60,768 nucleotides of DNA from Candidatus Endomicrobiellum siamense (GTDB lineage Bacteria; Elusimicrobiota; Endomicrobiia; Endomicrobiales; Endomicrobiaceae): the NCBI GenBank assembly GCA_031268145.1, contig JAIRXS010000035.1:1-60768 (forward strand). The letters run 5' to 3'. A program made the translations under genes and the position numbers. Under the pieces are notes generated by a model that worked only from the letters and a program-made list of their open reading frames with translations, was not told the DNA's origin and did not search any database. Below are positions 44,990-53,596 of the stretch, one piece after another (within the stretch, counting starts at the first letter, position 1; every line of letters starts with the position of its first letter).

Positions 44990-45799
44990 TTATTTTACTT
45001 TTAAAGCTACCAACAAATATGTAAGAAAATAATCTGCAGTCAAAATTAAAACCATTGATGTCATTACAGATCCTGTTACTGACTTTCCAACCCCTTCTGC
45101 TCCATTTTTTGTATTAAAACCTTTATAACAAGCTACAACTACTATTATTAACGCAAAGAAAAATGATTTTATAAAACCATGAATAAAAGTTCGCACTGTC
45201 ATAAAATCTAAAGATTGAGACAAATAACTACAAGAAGACACTTCCCAAGTATTTGTAGAAAGAACAAGTCCTCCATAAATACCAACAATATTAGAAATAA
45301 CAGTAAGTATAGGAAGCATAAAAAAACAAGCTAAAAACCTTGAAACAGCTAAATATTTTACTGGGTTTGTTCCAAGCGTATATAAAGCATCCAACTGTTC
45401 TGTGACCTTCATTGTGCCAAGTTCAGCTGTAATTGCAGCTCCTACTCTGCCTGTGACAACTATCGCCGTAAGTACAGGACCCAACTCTATAACCATAGAA
45501 AAGCCTATAACCATGCCGACATATACTGGCTCATTAAACAGATTTGAAGTTGCAGTGCCAACCTGCAAAGCTAAAACCATACCTGTACAAAAAGATGTAA
45601 GGATCACTATTGGCGTAGACTTCCAACCAACTTCTACCATTTGACCTATTGTGTTTTTAAAATTTATATCTAATTTAAATATATAGGTAAAAGTTTCTAA
45701 AACCATATTAACAGTCTTACCCAGACTCTCTATTGTTCCATATATAAAAACATATTGCTTTGTTCTATAAAATTGGAAAATATCTAACGTTTTTTTCAT
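44990..45799 (-). CDS. mlaE: Phospholipid transport permease
   Basis: 269 aa integral membrane protein of the MlaE/YrbE family. Blocks: GWKSTPIVILTSFCTGMVLA, ELGPVLTAIVVTGRVGAAIT, AELGTMKVTEQLDALYTLG and NPVKYLAVSRFLACFFMLP. The gene lies 104 bp upstream of mlaF and 9 bp after alr. No mlaB (STAS) or mlaC (periplasmic carrier) gene is present, which fits the bridging form of MlaD. Confidence 0.94.
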   Translation of the reverse strand: MKKTLDIFQFYRTKQYVFIYGTIESLGKTVNMVLETFTYIFKLDINFKNTIGQMVEVGWKSTPIVILTSFCTGMVLALQVGTATSNLFNEPVYVGMVIGFSMVIELGPVLTAIVVTGRVGAAITAELGTMKVTEQLDALYTLGTNPVKYLAVSRFLACFFMLPILTVISNIVGIYGGLVLSTNTWEVSSCSYLSQSLDFMTVRTFIHGFIKSFFFALIIVVVACYKGFNTKNGAEGVGKSVTGSVMTSMVLILTADYFLTYLLVALKVK

Positions 45800-45808
45800 A
45801 CATTTTAT

Positions 45809-46984
45809 TTAAACAATAACCCTTGGTACCCTTGAAGATATAGAACATACTACTTCATAATTTATTGTTTCTTGTATTTTTGCAAGCTCGTCAACCTTTA
45901 TTTGCTCTTTCCCTTGCAGGCCTATCAAAACAACTTCATCTCCTAAAGAAACGCCTTTTATTCCTGTAACATCTACCATCGTCATGTCCATAGTTATTCT
46001 TCCAATTACAGGGCAACGTTTACCTCTAACTAAAACATCGCTTTTGTTAGATAATAATCTGCTATAGCCATCAGCATAACCTACAGGTATAGTAGCTAGA
46101 ACAGATACCTTATTTGTAACAAAAGTTCTTCCATAACTTACAGAAAAACCCGACGGAACTTTCTTCAAAAATATTATTCTTGTTTTCCAAGACAATACAG
46201 GTTTTAATTTTAAAACACTTTCAGAATGTTTAAACGGATTAAGTCCATATAAACTTATTCCAGGTCGCACCATATCAAAATGTGTACGTTTATTTTTAAA
46301 TAAAGCTGCAGAGTTTGCAGCATGTGCAATAAATTTAAGACCTAAATCTTGGCGAGCATATCTAACAACTTTTGAGAAAGTATCAAGCTGTAGTTTTGTA
46401 AAATCAGAATCTGTATCTGCAACTGGAAAATGAGTGTATATACCTATCATATTTAATTGTGGAATTTTAGAAATCTTGTTTAGCAAAACGTAAGTAGCTT
46501 CTGGCAATGCACCTATACGTCCCATACCCGTGTCTACTTTTAAATGAAAGTTAATTTTCTTATTTAATTTTACAGTTAAACTTTCTAAAGCCAAAATATC
46601 TTGCATATTTGAAATTGTAGGCGTAAGAGAGTGAGCTAGCGCAACCTGAAAATTTTCACAAGGATAAATAGTACCTAAAATTAAAATATTCGCTTTTATA
46701 CCTGCTTCTCTAAACTGTATTCCTTCTTCTAAAGTGGCTACAGCAATATTAGAGATACCCACTCTTTGAGCTTCTTTGGCTAAGATTATACCACCATGAC
46801 TATAAGCGTTAGCTTTTAGCACAGCCATTATTTTTGTATCTTTTGCAATATATTCTTTGATCTTCTTTAAATTAAAAAGAAAATCACTTTTATCAATTTC
46901 TACCCAATTCTGTCTAAAAAAAATATCTGTTTCTTTAACAGATCTGTTTCCTGTTTTAACAGGGGGTGGCTGTTTGTTTTTCAT
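45809..46984 (-). CDS. alr: Alanine racemase
   Basis: 391 aa PLP enzyme converting L- to D-alanine for peptidoglycan. PLP Lys in IMAVLKANAYSHGG, DTGMGRIGALPE, HAANSAALF, RPGISLYGLNPF, the catalytic Tyr in FSVSYGRTF, and the end NYEVVCSISSRVPRVIV. The N-terminal ~25 residues are an extension. It stands 5 bp after dnaB, same strand. Confidence 0.95.
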   Translation of the reverse strand: MKNKQPPPVKTGNRSVKETDIFFRQNWVEIDKSDFLFNLKKIKEYIAKDTKIMAVLKANAYSHGGIILAKEAQRVGISNIAVATLEEGIQFREAGIKANILILGTIYPCENFQVALAHSLTPTISNMQDILALESLTVKLNKKINFHLKVDTGMGRIGALPEATYVLLNKISKIPQLNMIGIYTHFPVADTDSDFTKLQLDTFSKVVRYARQDLGLKFIAHAANSAALFKNKRTHFDMVRPGISLYGLNPFKHSESVLKLKPVLSWKTRIIFLKKVPSGFSVSYGRTFVTNKVSVLATIPVGYADGYSRLLSNKSDVLVRGKRCPVIGRITMDMTMVDVTGIKGVSLGDEVVLIGLQGKEQIKVDELAKIQETINYEVVCSISSRVPRVIV

Positions 46985-46989
46985 TTCTA

Positions 46990-48351
46990 TTATTCCTGTA
47001 ATTTGGTTTGATCAGAAAACTTCGTATATTCCCCTTCAAAAACTAAGTCAATGTCTCCAGTGGGGCCATTTCTTTGTTTCCCTATTATAAGAGTTGCTTT
47101 TCTTTGTAAATCAGGATCTTCTCTATTATAATATCCCTCTCTATAAAGCATAACAACTAAGTCGGCGTCTTGTTCTATTGCACCAGAGTCTCTTAAATCT
47201 GAAAGTTGAGGTTTGTTATCTCTTCTACCTCTTTCTTCGGTCCTTCTTGAAAGCTGGGATAAAACAATAACTGGTATATCTAAATCTTTAGATAAAGCTT
47301 TAAGAGACCTAGAAATATCTGAAACTTCTTGCTGGCGCGATTCAAACTTCCTACCTACACCTTGTATAAATTGGATATAATCCACTATAACTAAAGATAG
47401 AGGGGTACCTTTTGCTTGTAACTCTAGAGCAAGTTTTCTTGCTCTAGCCCTAAGCTCTATAACACTTATATTTGAATCATCGTCAATAAAAATGGGCGCT
47501 TCGACAATTTTACTAGCTGCACTTGTAAGTCTAGGCCAGTCTGTACTGCTATATTGACCATTTCTAAGCTTGCTAGCATTAACCCTTGCCAGAGAAGCTA
47601 AAAATCGAGACATTAAAGCTTCTTGCTTCATTTCAAGAGAAAAAATCGCTACAGGTTTTTTATTTACTACTGCAACATTTTCTGCAATATTTAAGGCAAA
47701 AGCAGTCTTGCCCATAGAAGGTCTGGCTGCAAGTATTATGAGTTCTCCTGGATGAAGTCCAGTAGTTTTTGCATCAAAATCTTTAAATCCTGTAGCAAGG
47801 CCAGAAATATCTTTTGGGTTAGAGTGTAACTTCTCAAGGTTCTCAAGCATAGGTCTAACAAGCTTAGAGATGCTTAAAAATCCTTTTTTACTTTTTTGTT
47901 GCGAAATATTAAATAAAGCGCTTTGCGATTTATCTAGTATTTCTTCTGAAGAAATCTGCTCATTAAAAGCATCACTTACTATATTAGTACCTGTGATAAT
48001 AAGTTGTCTTGCTATAGATTTATCACGTATAATAGAAGCATAATACTCAACATTTGCAGCTGTTTGTATAGAGTTTATCAGCTCTGTAAGATAAGTCGCT
48101 CCTCCAACTTCTGCAAACATCCCGTTTTTCTTTAAAGCCTCTGAAACTGTAAATATATCAATAGGTAGGTTTTCAATATAAATGTTATATATTACTAAAA
48201 AGATTTGTTTGTGTACGTCTTTGTAAAAGTCGTTTTCATTTATTATATCTACAACTTTTAAAAGAGCTTCTTTCTCTATAAGCATCGCACCTAAGACAGC
48301 CATTTCTACATCTAAAGCCTGTGGTGGAACTTTTTCTATTATGTTTGTCAT
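46990..48351 (-). CDS. dnaB: Replicative DNA helicase
   Basis: 453 aa. The N-terminal helical domain starts PPQALDVEMAVLGAMLIEKE. The RecA-like domain has Walker A AARPSMGKTAFALN, MSRFLASLARV, VIVDYIQFIQG, and ESRQQEVSDISRSLKALSKD with the arginine-finger region. Unwinds DNA at the fork and recruits DnaG. Part of the rpsF-ssb-rpsR-rplI-dnaB-alr cluster. A stem-loop separates it from rplI. No intein. Confidence 0.97.
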   Translation of the reverse strand: MTNIIEKVPPQALDVEMAVLGAMLIEKEALLKVVDIINENDFYKDVHKQIFLVIYNIYIENLPIDIFTVSEALKKNGMFAEVGGATYLTELINSIQTAANVEYYASIIRDKSIARQLIITGTNIVSDAFNEQISSEEILDKSQSALFNISQQKSKKGFLSISKLVRPMLENLEKLHSNPKDISGLATGFKDFDAKTTGLHPGELIILAARPSMGKTAFALNIAENVAVVNKKPVAIFSLEMKQEALMSRFLASLARVNASKLRNGQYSSTDWPRLTSAASKIVEAPIFIDDDSNISVIELRARARKLALELQAKGTPLSLVIVDYIQFIQGVGRKFESRQQEVSDISRSLKALSKDLDIPVIVLSQLSRRTEERGRRDNKPQLSDLRDSGAIEQDADLVVMLYREGYYNREDPDLQRKATLIIGKQRNGPTGDIDLVFEGEYTKFSDQTKLQE

Positions 48352-48379
48352 CTTTATATGTTATTTAAATTTATTTACG

Positions 48380-48411
48380 CTAAGTCGAAACAAAGAATTG
48401 TTTTGACTTAG
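48380..48411 (-). terminator. Stem-loop between rplI and dnaB
   Basis: ctaagtcgaaaca (48380-48392) pairs with tgttttgacttag (48399-48411) with one G-T pair, a 13-bp stem and a 6-base loop. It follows the rplI stop by 8 bp on the minus strand. There is no clear U-run, so it may be an mRNA processing or partial termination site that separates ribosomal protein from helicase expression. Confidence 0.45.
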
Positions 48412-48418
48412 GTAATTA

Positions 48419-48865
48419 TTATTTTTCGCCTAAAACAACAAGTTTAACTTTAACTACAACTTCAGGATGAAGTCTAACATTTATTTCATAATTTCCAAGT
48501 TCTTTGATGTTGTCAGAAAGAAGAATATCTCTCTTATTTACATTAAAGCCTTGTTCAACAAAAAGTTTTGATAGGTTCGCAGTTGTTATAGAACCAAAAA
48601 TCTTTCCATTCTCACCAATCTTTACCTGAATTTTAAATTCTATAGCTTCCATTTTAGAAGCAACTTCTTTTGCGTTATTTATTATCTCTTCTCTTTGCTT
48701 TTCAAGTTTTACTTTTTCTCTTTGCCAAATTTTAAGATTTCTGTCTGTAGCTTCCATAGCAAGATTTTTAGGGACAAGATAATTTCTTGCAAAACCGCAA
48801 GCAACATCTTTTACTTCACCTTGCCGTCCAACATTAGTAATGTCAGACCTCAATATAACTTTCAT
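48419..48865 (-). CDS. rplI: 50S ribosomal protein L9
   Basis: 148 aa. Starts MKVILRSDITNVGRQGEVKD with the conserved GFARNYLVPKNLAMEAT, a long connecting helix and a C-terminal domain (GKIFGSITTANLSKLF). ATG 48865 with GGAGG just upstream is the real start; a longer frame to 48916 overlaps rpsR territory without support. L9 binds near the L1 stalk. Confidence 0.96.
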   Translation of the reverse strand: MKVILRSDITNVGRQGEVKDVACGFARNYLVPKNLAMEATDRNLKIWQREKVKLEKQREEIINNAKEVASKMEAIEFKIQVKIGENGKIFGSITTANLSKLFVEQGFNVNKRDILLSDNIKELGNYEINVRLHPEVVVKVKLVVLGEK

Positions 48866-48887
48866 TTTTCCTCCGAAAATCCAACTA

Positions 48888-49190
48888 CTAATTTGTTGTA
48901 AAAGGCAATAATGCAATCATTCTTGCTCTTTTAATTGCTCTATCAAGTTCTCTTTGATGTTTTGCACACGAACCTGTTACACGACCTGATAATATTTTAC
49001 CTCTTTCGGTTATAAATACACGAAGTAAGCTTATATTTTTATAATCTATCTCTATTTTATCAGCACAGAAACGGCAAACTTTTTTTCTAATAGGACCGCC
49101 TTTTTTAAATCTGCCACCTGGACGACCATGCCCCTCAGCAGACCCACTTTGAGAAGTTGATTGTCCTTGTGGTCTTTTTACATATGCCAT
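48888..49190 (-). CDS. rpsR: 30S ribosomal protein S18
   Basis: 100 aa, about 20 longer than usual because of a Gly/Ser/Gln-rich N-terminal extension ([20 protein letters not shown]). The core [17 protein letters not shown] and [20 protein letters not shown] is intact. CXXC plus CXXH form the zinc-binding (C+) version. ATG 49190 has GGAGG 6 nt upstream. Located between ssb and rplI. Confidence 0.95.
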   Translation of the reverse strand: MAYVKRPQGQSTSQSGSAEGHGRPGGRFKKGGPIRKKVCRFCADKIEIDYKNISLLRVFITERGKILSGRVTGSCAKHQRELDRAIKRARMIALLPFTTN

Positions 49191-49206
49191 ATTTTCCTCC
49201 AACCGT

Positions 49207-49677
49207 TTAAAACGGTATATCCTCATCGTCATCTATGTTATTATTATCATAAGACTCTTGTAAGTCAGTTGCAATGTCAGTAGGTTTTGCTCCTATTGTA
49301 GAACTATCTTGCTTAATAATTGTTAAAAACTGTACTCTAGAAGCTATAACTTCCAAACGACTTCTTTTAACGCCATCATTGCCTTCCCATTTATTAGTTT
49401 GTAATCTGCCTTCTACATGTACAGGAAAACCTTTTTTCAAGCGTTCACCGCACCTTTCAGCTTGTTCACCCCAAATAATTATAGGCACAAAAGTTGGATC
49501 AGAATCTTTCCACTGACCAGTAGAAGTATCTTTTATTCTTCTACTAATTGCTATATCAAAAGAACAAACAGCTTTTCCTGTTGATGTTCGCCTTAATTCT
49601 GGATCTCTAGTAAGCCTACCTACTAATACTACACTATTTTGTTCAGGCAAGCGAAGATTATTGCTCTGTTGATTCAT
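49207..49677 (-). CDS. ssb: Single-stranded DNA-binding protein
   Basis: 156 aa. OB fold with [42 protein letters not shown] and [16 protein letters not shown]. Acidic C-terminal tail ends DDDEDIPF, the tip that recruits partner proteins. Overlaps rpsF by 20 nt; the usual rpsF-ssb-rpsR order. Confidence 0.97.
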   Translation of the reverse strand: MNQQSNNLRLPEQNSVVLVGRLTRDPELRRTSTGKAVCSFDIAISRRIKDTSTGQWKDSDPTFVPIIIWGEQAERCGERLKKGFPVHVEGRLQTNKWEGNDGVKRSRLEVIASRVQFLTIIKQDSSTIGAKPTDIATDLQESYDNNNIDDDEDIPF

Positions 49678-50044
49678 CCTGTTTTACCTCCACTACTTGA
49701 GGTTTTACTTGAGGCTTATCCTCTGATTTAATATCCTTAACTGACTTTTTAACGACTTTCTTTTTTTCAATTTTAACTATCATAAATCTTATAACAGAAT
49801 CATTAAACTTAAAAAAACTCTCTAAAGCACTAACCATGTCTCCCGTACCTGTAAGTTCCATAAAAACATAACTTCCCTCACGAAACTTATTAATAGGATA
49901 AGCAAGTCTTTTTTTACCAATTTGTTGAACAGATTTAACAACGCCTTTTGCAGATTCTATTATTTTTACAACTTTAGAAGTAATTTCTTCTACATTTACA
50001 ACAGACACTTCTGGCGAAACAATAAATGTGCTTTCGTAATTCAT
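49658..50044 (-). CDS. rpsF: 30S ribosomal protein S6
   Basis: 128 aa. S6 fold: YESTFIVSPEVSVVNVEEIT, KRLAYPINKFREGSYVFMEL and FKFNDSVIRFMIVKIEK, then a Lys/Glu-rich tail. First gene of the cluster. GGGAGG is 7 nt before ATG. The 5' leader has a small stem (cccaa/ttggg); I cannot confirm an S6:S18-binding motif. Confidence 0.95.
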   Translation of the reverse strand: MNYESTFIVSPEVSVVNVEEITSKVVKIIESAKGVVKSVQQIGKKRLAYPINKFREGSYVFMELTGTGDMVSALESFFKFNDSVIRFMIVKIEKKKVVKKSVKDIKSEDKPQVKPQVVEVKQDESTEQ

Positions 50045-50233
50045 TTTTACACCTCCCTCTTTTTGGAAATCCCAAAATAATAATTGGGTTTAGCCTTACG
50101 CTACAATTTATTTAACGTAAAGCAAAGTTTAGAAATTATAACAAAAAAAACTTTTTTGCACAATGCATGTAAAATATCACAACATCCTGGACTTTTTGAG
50201 AAGGACAAAAAAATAGAGCAGAGGAGCAATATC

Positions 50234-50267
50234 AAAAATGGGGAATATAGTATCAGCTATATTCCCC
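50234..50267 (-). terminator. Rho-independent terminator of the 878-aa protein gene
   Basis: ggggaatatag (50240-50250) and ctatattcccc (50257-50267) make an 11-bp stem with loop tatcag. On the minus strand it is followed by ATTTTTG, a typical U-run. It lies 37 bp after the stop at 50305, so the large gene is a separate, well-terminated unit. Confidence 0.8.
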
Positions 50268-50304
50268 ACTTGAGCAGTAAAACTTTTTAAACTTTATTTA
50301 TCGT

Positions 50305-52941
50305 TTATCTACCACCACCAGCTAATTTCGCAAGTTCATTCCAACCAGTTTTCCAATCATCTAAATAGCCTTGAGAGTTTGTAATCCCAGCAGCTTGGAA
50401 AATTTTTTGGTTTGTATCGGTATTCTTTGAAACCCAAGAGCCCGGTGTATTCGCAAGAGTTTCAATTTCTTCCCTCATAGCATTGAGTTGATCTCCAATG
50501 GCATATCCTTTATTGCCAGTAGAATCTAAACCAAATCCTATGGATTGACCTGCCCCGCTGCTGGTATTATATACTTCTAAACACATCTTGCCATCTATAT
50601 CATTTGTCACTACACCAGTTACCATTACTTTAGTACCAGTACCTACAGCACCTTTAAAAGCATCAAACATATCTTGATCTTCAACTTTTACAAATATTTC
50701 TTCACCTTCTTTTGGTGTTATACTATCTTTAAAACCAGATCCGTCAAACATGTTTACAGATTCAGGTGATAGTTTAATGTATACAGGTTTACCAGCCGCA
50801 ATTAAATCTTGAGCTGCTTTTTCGTCTAATACATTGCCATCTGCATCCGTAAACGATTTAGCTTCACCTATAACTGCAGGATCATAGTACTTTGTTTCTG
50901 TTTTCGTTATATCAGTTTCATGTTTTGTTTCAGACTTCATAGTATGTTTATTTGTGTAATCAACAACTGTAACGTCTTTATCATTCATTTTAACCTTAAT
51001 TGTAAATGTTGTAATGGTGTTTACAGTTAAATCATATTCTTGTTTGGTTGTTACTTCAGCTTTATATCTCCCTTTTCCACTCTTTTCATCAGCTAGGTCT
51101 TCTTCAGAAACTCCACTTTGGAACAAGCCCTTGCCTCTCTCAACAGTCTGCCCATTGTGAGTGTCAGTCATATGTTCCCTGCCTGCTACTTCGCCTTCAC
51201 CTTTTCTGTCTGTAATTGTAGTTGTACTGGTTATATTTCTCTTTGAAGTAAGATCTGGTTTATCTTCAGTAGACAATTGCACAGTAAAGTCTGACCTCAT
51301 ATTTAAAAGTGTATTGTATACGTTTTTTAAGCTTTGCCAAACTTTTTGCGATGCAGCTTTTGTACTTGGATCTTTCTCCTCTTGGGCAGCTAAAGCATTT
51401 ACAATTTCTTGAATAGTCGCATTTGGGTGTGCTCTTTTATAGTTTTCATAGGCTACTGCTGTACCAGTCACAGTAGACCCAGTAACAGTTCCAGAAGAAT
51501 CTGTCACTGGTTCTACATTTCTACTTAGAAACACAACTTTAAATAAAGCTTCATTATTTTTCAATTGTTGCCATGAATAATTCAAAGCCGTAACATCTCT
51601 GTTGTTTGCCAAAACCTCTCTTATTTCATCTTCTGTTACATTAGGTTTATTGATAACAGCATCTATCGCTTTGGCTTGAGCTTCTAAAACTTTAGCATTT
51701 TGAGTAGTACCGCTAGCTATAAACCTACCATCATCAGAATATATAGAAATCTTGCTTTGAGAAAATGGCTTAACATCATTATAATCTATAACTGAAGACA
51801 TATTTCCATTTGCAGCATAGTTAATTTTTTGTTTTAAGTGCGGGGCAGTTGACTTATCAGCAGGCTTGTAATAAACTTCTGTTGGTCTACCATTTAAATA
51901 AACTATCACTTCTCCTGTAGATAGATCAGTTTCGCTTATTTTTTGGCCAGTTTTTGTGTCGTATCTATAAGAAGTAGTCAGTTTTTTATCTGCTTCTTTA
52001 ACTTGAGCTACAGCACTTGGTAAGGAAGTACCGCTGCTCCTATTAAAAGTTGAAGAACTTAGAGTACTTTTCCAAGTATATGCTGGCTGACCAGCTGGTA
52101 TTACATTTCCTGCTTCATCTTTATACTTATCTGTGCCATCACTAAATTGCGTAACCGTGACCTCAGTACCAGTAGTTTCAGTCTCGCCAACCTTTATATA
52201 TTGTGTAGGAACAGTTGTTCCATTTCCATATATATATTCACCTGTAGTCCTTCCTAGATAATCTACAGTGCTCAATTTTTTACCTGAAGGGCTAGAAAAT
52301 GTTGCCGAAGTTTCTTGTTCATAATCACCTAAACTTAACTGAACCTCTGCTCCATTTCCAGATTTAAAACCTGCAACTAAAAATTGCTCTACAGTTGACT
52401 TTTGCCCTGTTTGATCTGTCCCTGTTAATGTAGCTATTTTACCAAGCGCATCGTTGAAACTGGCTGTTTCACTTGAACCTTTTATTCCAAAAGCTGCTAT
52501 AAGATAGTCACCAAAAATAGCGTTTGGGCTGTTCTTTTTGTAATTCTCCCATGCTTTAACATCTAAATCATTTAAGGTTATAGAAGTCCACTTATAAGTG
52601 CCGCCTTCATCATCTAATTTTTTAACAGCTCCTTTTTCTACACCATTATAGTAAAGTCTTACTGACTGATCAGCGCCTATAATAGCACTTAATTGGCCAC
52701 CATCAAATTTATAAACTGAAGTTACACTTCCTATTAAATATTTTAAAGAAGCATTAGAATAAGCTTCCTCAAGTTTTTGTTGAGCATCTGAACTCTGCTT
52801 GTACTGCTTATTTAGTTCTAAAACATTTTCTGGGCTAGTCTTTTTTGCATCAAAACCATCTGTAGCAGCTGCAATAATTTTACCAGTATACCCAAAAGAC
52901 AACATTAAAGCCAAGATTAAACTAACTACTTGTTTCCCCAT
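50305..52941 (-). CDS. Large secreted protein of unknown function, 878 aa
   Basis: I do not recognise a family. A signal peptide covers residues 1-26 (SLILALMLSFGYTGKIIAAA). The rest is Thr/Ser/Gly-rich, with few Cys. There are internal repeats: KAWENYKKNSPNA (129-141) and VAYENYKRAHPNA (497-509), and DEAGNV..AGQPAY near 275 and DADGNV..AGKPVY near 720. YD-type motifs such as YLGRTTGEYIYGNG and YDTKTGQKISETD recall Rhs/YD repeats. No sorting-type C-terminus. GGAGG precedes ATG 52941, and its base composition is less AT-rich than its neighbours. Probably an abundant surface or matrix protein. Confidence 0.7.
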   Translation of the reverse strand: MGKQVVSLILALMLSFGYTGKIIAAATDGFDAKKTSPENVLELNKQYKQSSDAQQKLEEAYSNASLKYLIGSVTSVYKFDGGQLSAIIGADQSVRLYYNGVEKGAVKKLDDEGGTYKWTSITLNDLDVKAWENYKKNSPNAIFGDYLIAAFGIKGSSETASFNDALGKIATLTGTDQTGQKSTVEQFLVAGFKSGNGAEVQLSLGDYEQETSATFSSPSGKKLSTVDYLGRTTGEYIYGNGTTVPTQYIKVGETETTGTEVTVTQFSDGTDKYKDEAGNVIPAGQPAYTWKSTLSSSTFNRSSGTSLPSAVAQVKEADKKLTTSYRYDTKTGQKISETDLSTGEVIVYLNGRPTEVYYKPADKSTAPHLKQKINYAANGNMSSVIDYNDVKPFSQSKISIYSDDGRFIASGTTQNAKVLEAQAKAIDAVINKPNVTEDEIREVLANNRDVTALNYSWQQLKNNEALFKVVFLSRNVEPVTDSSGTVTGSTVTGTAVAYENYKRAHPNATIQEIVNALAAQEEKDPSTKAASQKVWQSLKNVYNTLLNMRSDFTVQLSTEDKPDLTSKRNITSTTTITDRKGEGEVAGREHMTDTHNGQTVERGKGLFQSGVSEEDLADEKSGKGRYKAEVTTKQEYDLTVNTITTFTIKVKMNDKDVTVVDYTNKHTMKSETKHETDITKTETKYYDPAVIGEAKSFTDADGNVLDEKAAQDLIAAGKPVYIKLSPESVNMFDGSGFKDSITPKEGEEIFVKVEDQDMFDAFKGAVGTGTKVMVTGVVTNDIDGKMCLEVYNTSSGAGQSIGFGLDSTGNKGYAIGDQLNAMREEIETLANTPGSWVSKNTDTNQKIFQAAGITNSQGYLDDWKTGWNELAKLAGGGR

Positions 52942-53254
52942 GATAGCCTCCCTTTACTTCCTTAATTATAAGAGAACAGCTGTTAATTTTTTAAATTCCC
53001 ACCTCCTATTCATTTGGCTATAAGTAACATTTAAACCTCCTTCTCCTAGTACTACTATTATACTGCTAAACAGCATATCTGCCATCTGCACTGTGTGAAT
53101 TTTTTGTAAACAAAAGGATAAATACTGCGACAGAGTTTATCCTGCGTAAATCTTCGTACTCAGCGCTTAAACAACTAGATCCTGCAACTCCAGCCTTCAT
53201 CTCTTGAGCAGGATAAAAAAAAGAACAGCGGGTTTATGATTCTTATTAATACAT
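52942..53254. other. 313-bp intergenic region with repeated atcctgc/gcaggat
   Basis: Upstream region of the 878-aa gene. It holds several tatcctgc/gcaggata elements (around 53135-53145, 53179-53185, 53209-53216) able to pair, and a small open frame on the minus strand (53200-53066, 44 codons, MKAGVAGSSCLSAEYEDLRR) with no good ribosome site. On the minus strand, GGAGG boxes also precede tiny reading frames (MLLIAK) near 53020-53040. A structured leader or attenuator is possible. Confidence 0.35.
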
Positions 53255-53596
53255 TTATCTTATTATAACAATTTTTGTATTCTTAGAACTACTGCCCTTA
53301 ATAGCCCACATATATACGCCGCTTGCAACATATTCACCTTGATCATTTTTGCCGTCCCAATTTAACATTGAACCATAATCCCATCTCAGCTTACGTACAA
53401 TTTCCCCAGAAACATTATAAATATCTATCTCGCCACCTTCTATAGGCAATTCTGCAAAAGTAATACCGCCAGTTAAAGTCCCTTGAGAACCAGCCTTACT
53501 TTCAGGAATCCACGGGTTTGGATATACTTTTGTAGCACTAGCAAAAGAAAAAAACATAAAAATAAAAAAAACAGAGAAATATACTTTCTTTATCAT
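53255..53596 (-). CDS. Stand-alone T9SS-CTD/FlgD-like sorting-type domain protein
   Basis: 113 aa. A signal peptide (about 21 residues) is followed directly by a single domain: KVYPNPW, GEIDIYNVSGEIVRKL, WDGKNDQGEYVASGVYMWAI and the ending KIVIIR. This is the pattern of the Por-secretion C-terminal sorting domain / FlgD Ig-like fold normally found at the end of large exported proteins; here it is the whole mature protein. Its ATG overlaps the stop of the barrel-TPR gene (ATGA). Confidence 0.75.
   Translation of the reverse strand: MIKKVYFSVFFIFMFFSFASATKVYPNPWIPESKAGSQGTLTGGITFAELPIEGGEIDIYNVSGEIVRKLRWDYGSMLNWDGKNDQGEYVASGVYMWAIKGSSSKNTKIVIIR

Noticed and set aside
48866-48916. Longer N-terminus for L9
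   Set aside because: MKVILRSD at 48865 with GGAGG just upstream is the conserved start.
50045-50120. S6:S18-binding leader before rpsF
   Set aside because: A small stem exists but I could not identify the conserved bulge and loop of the known motif.
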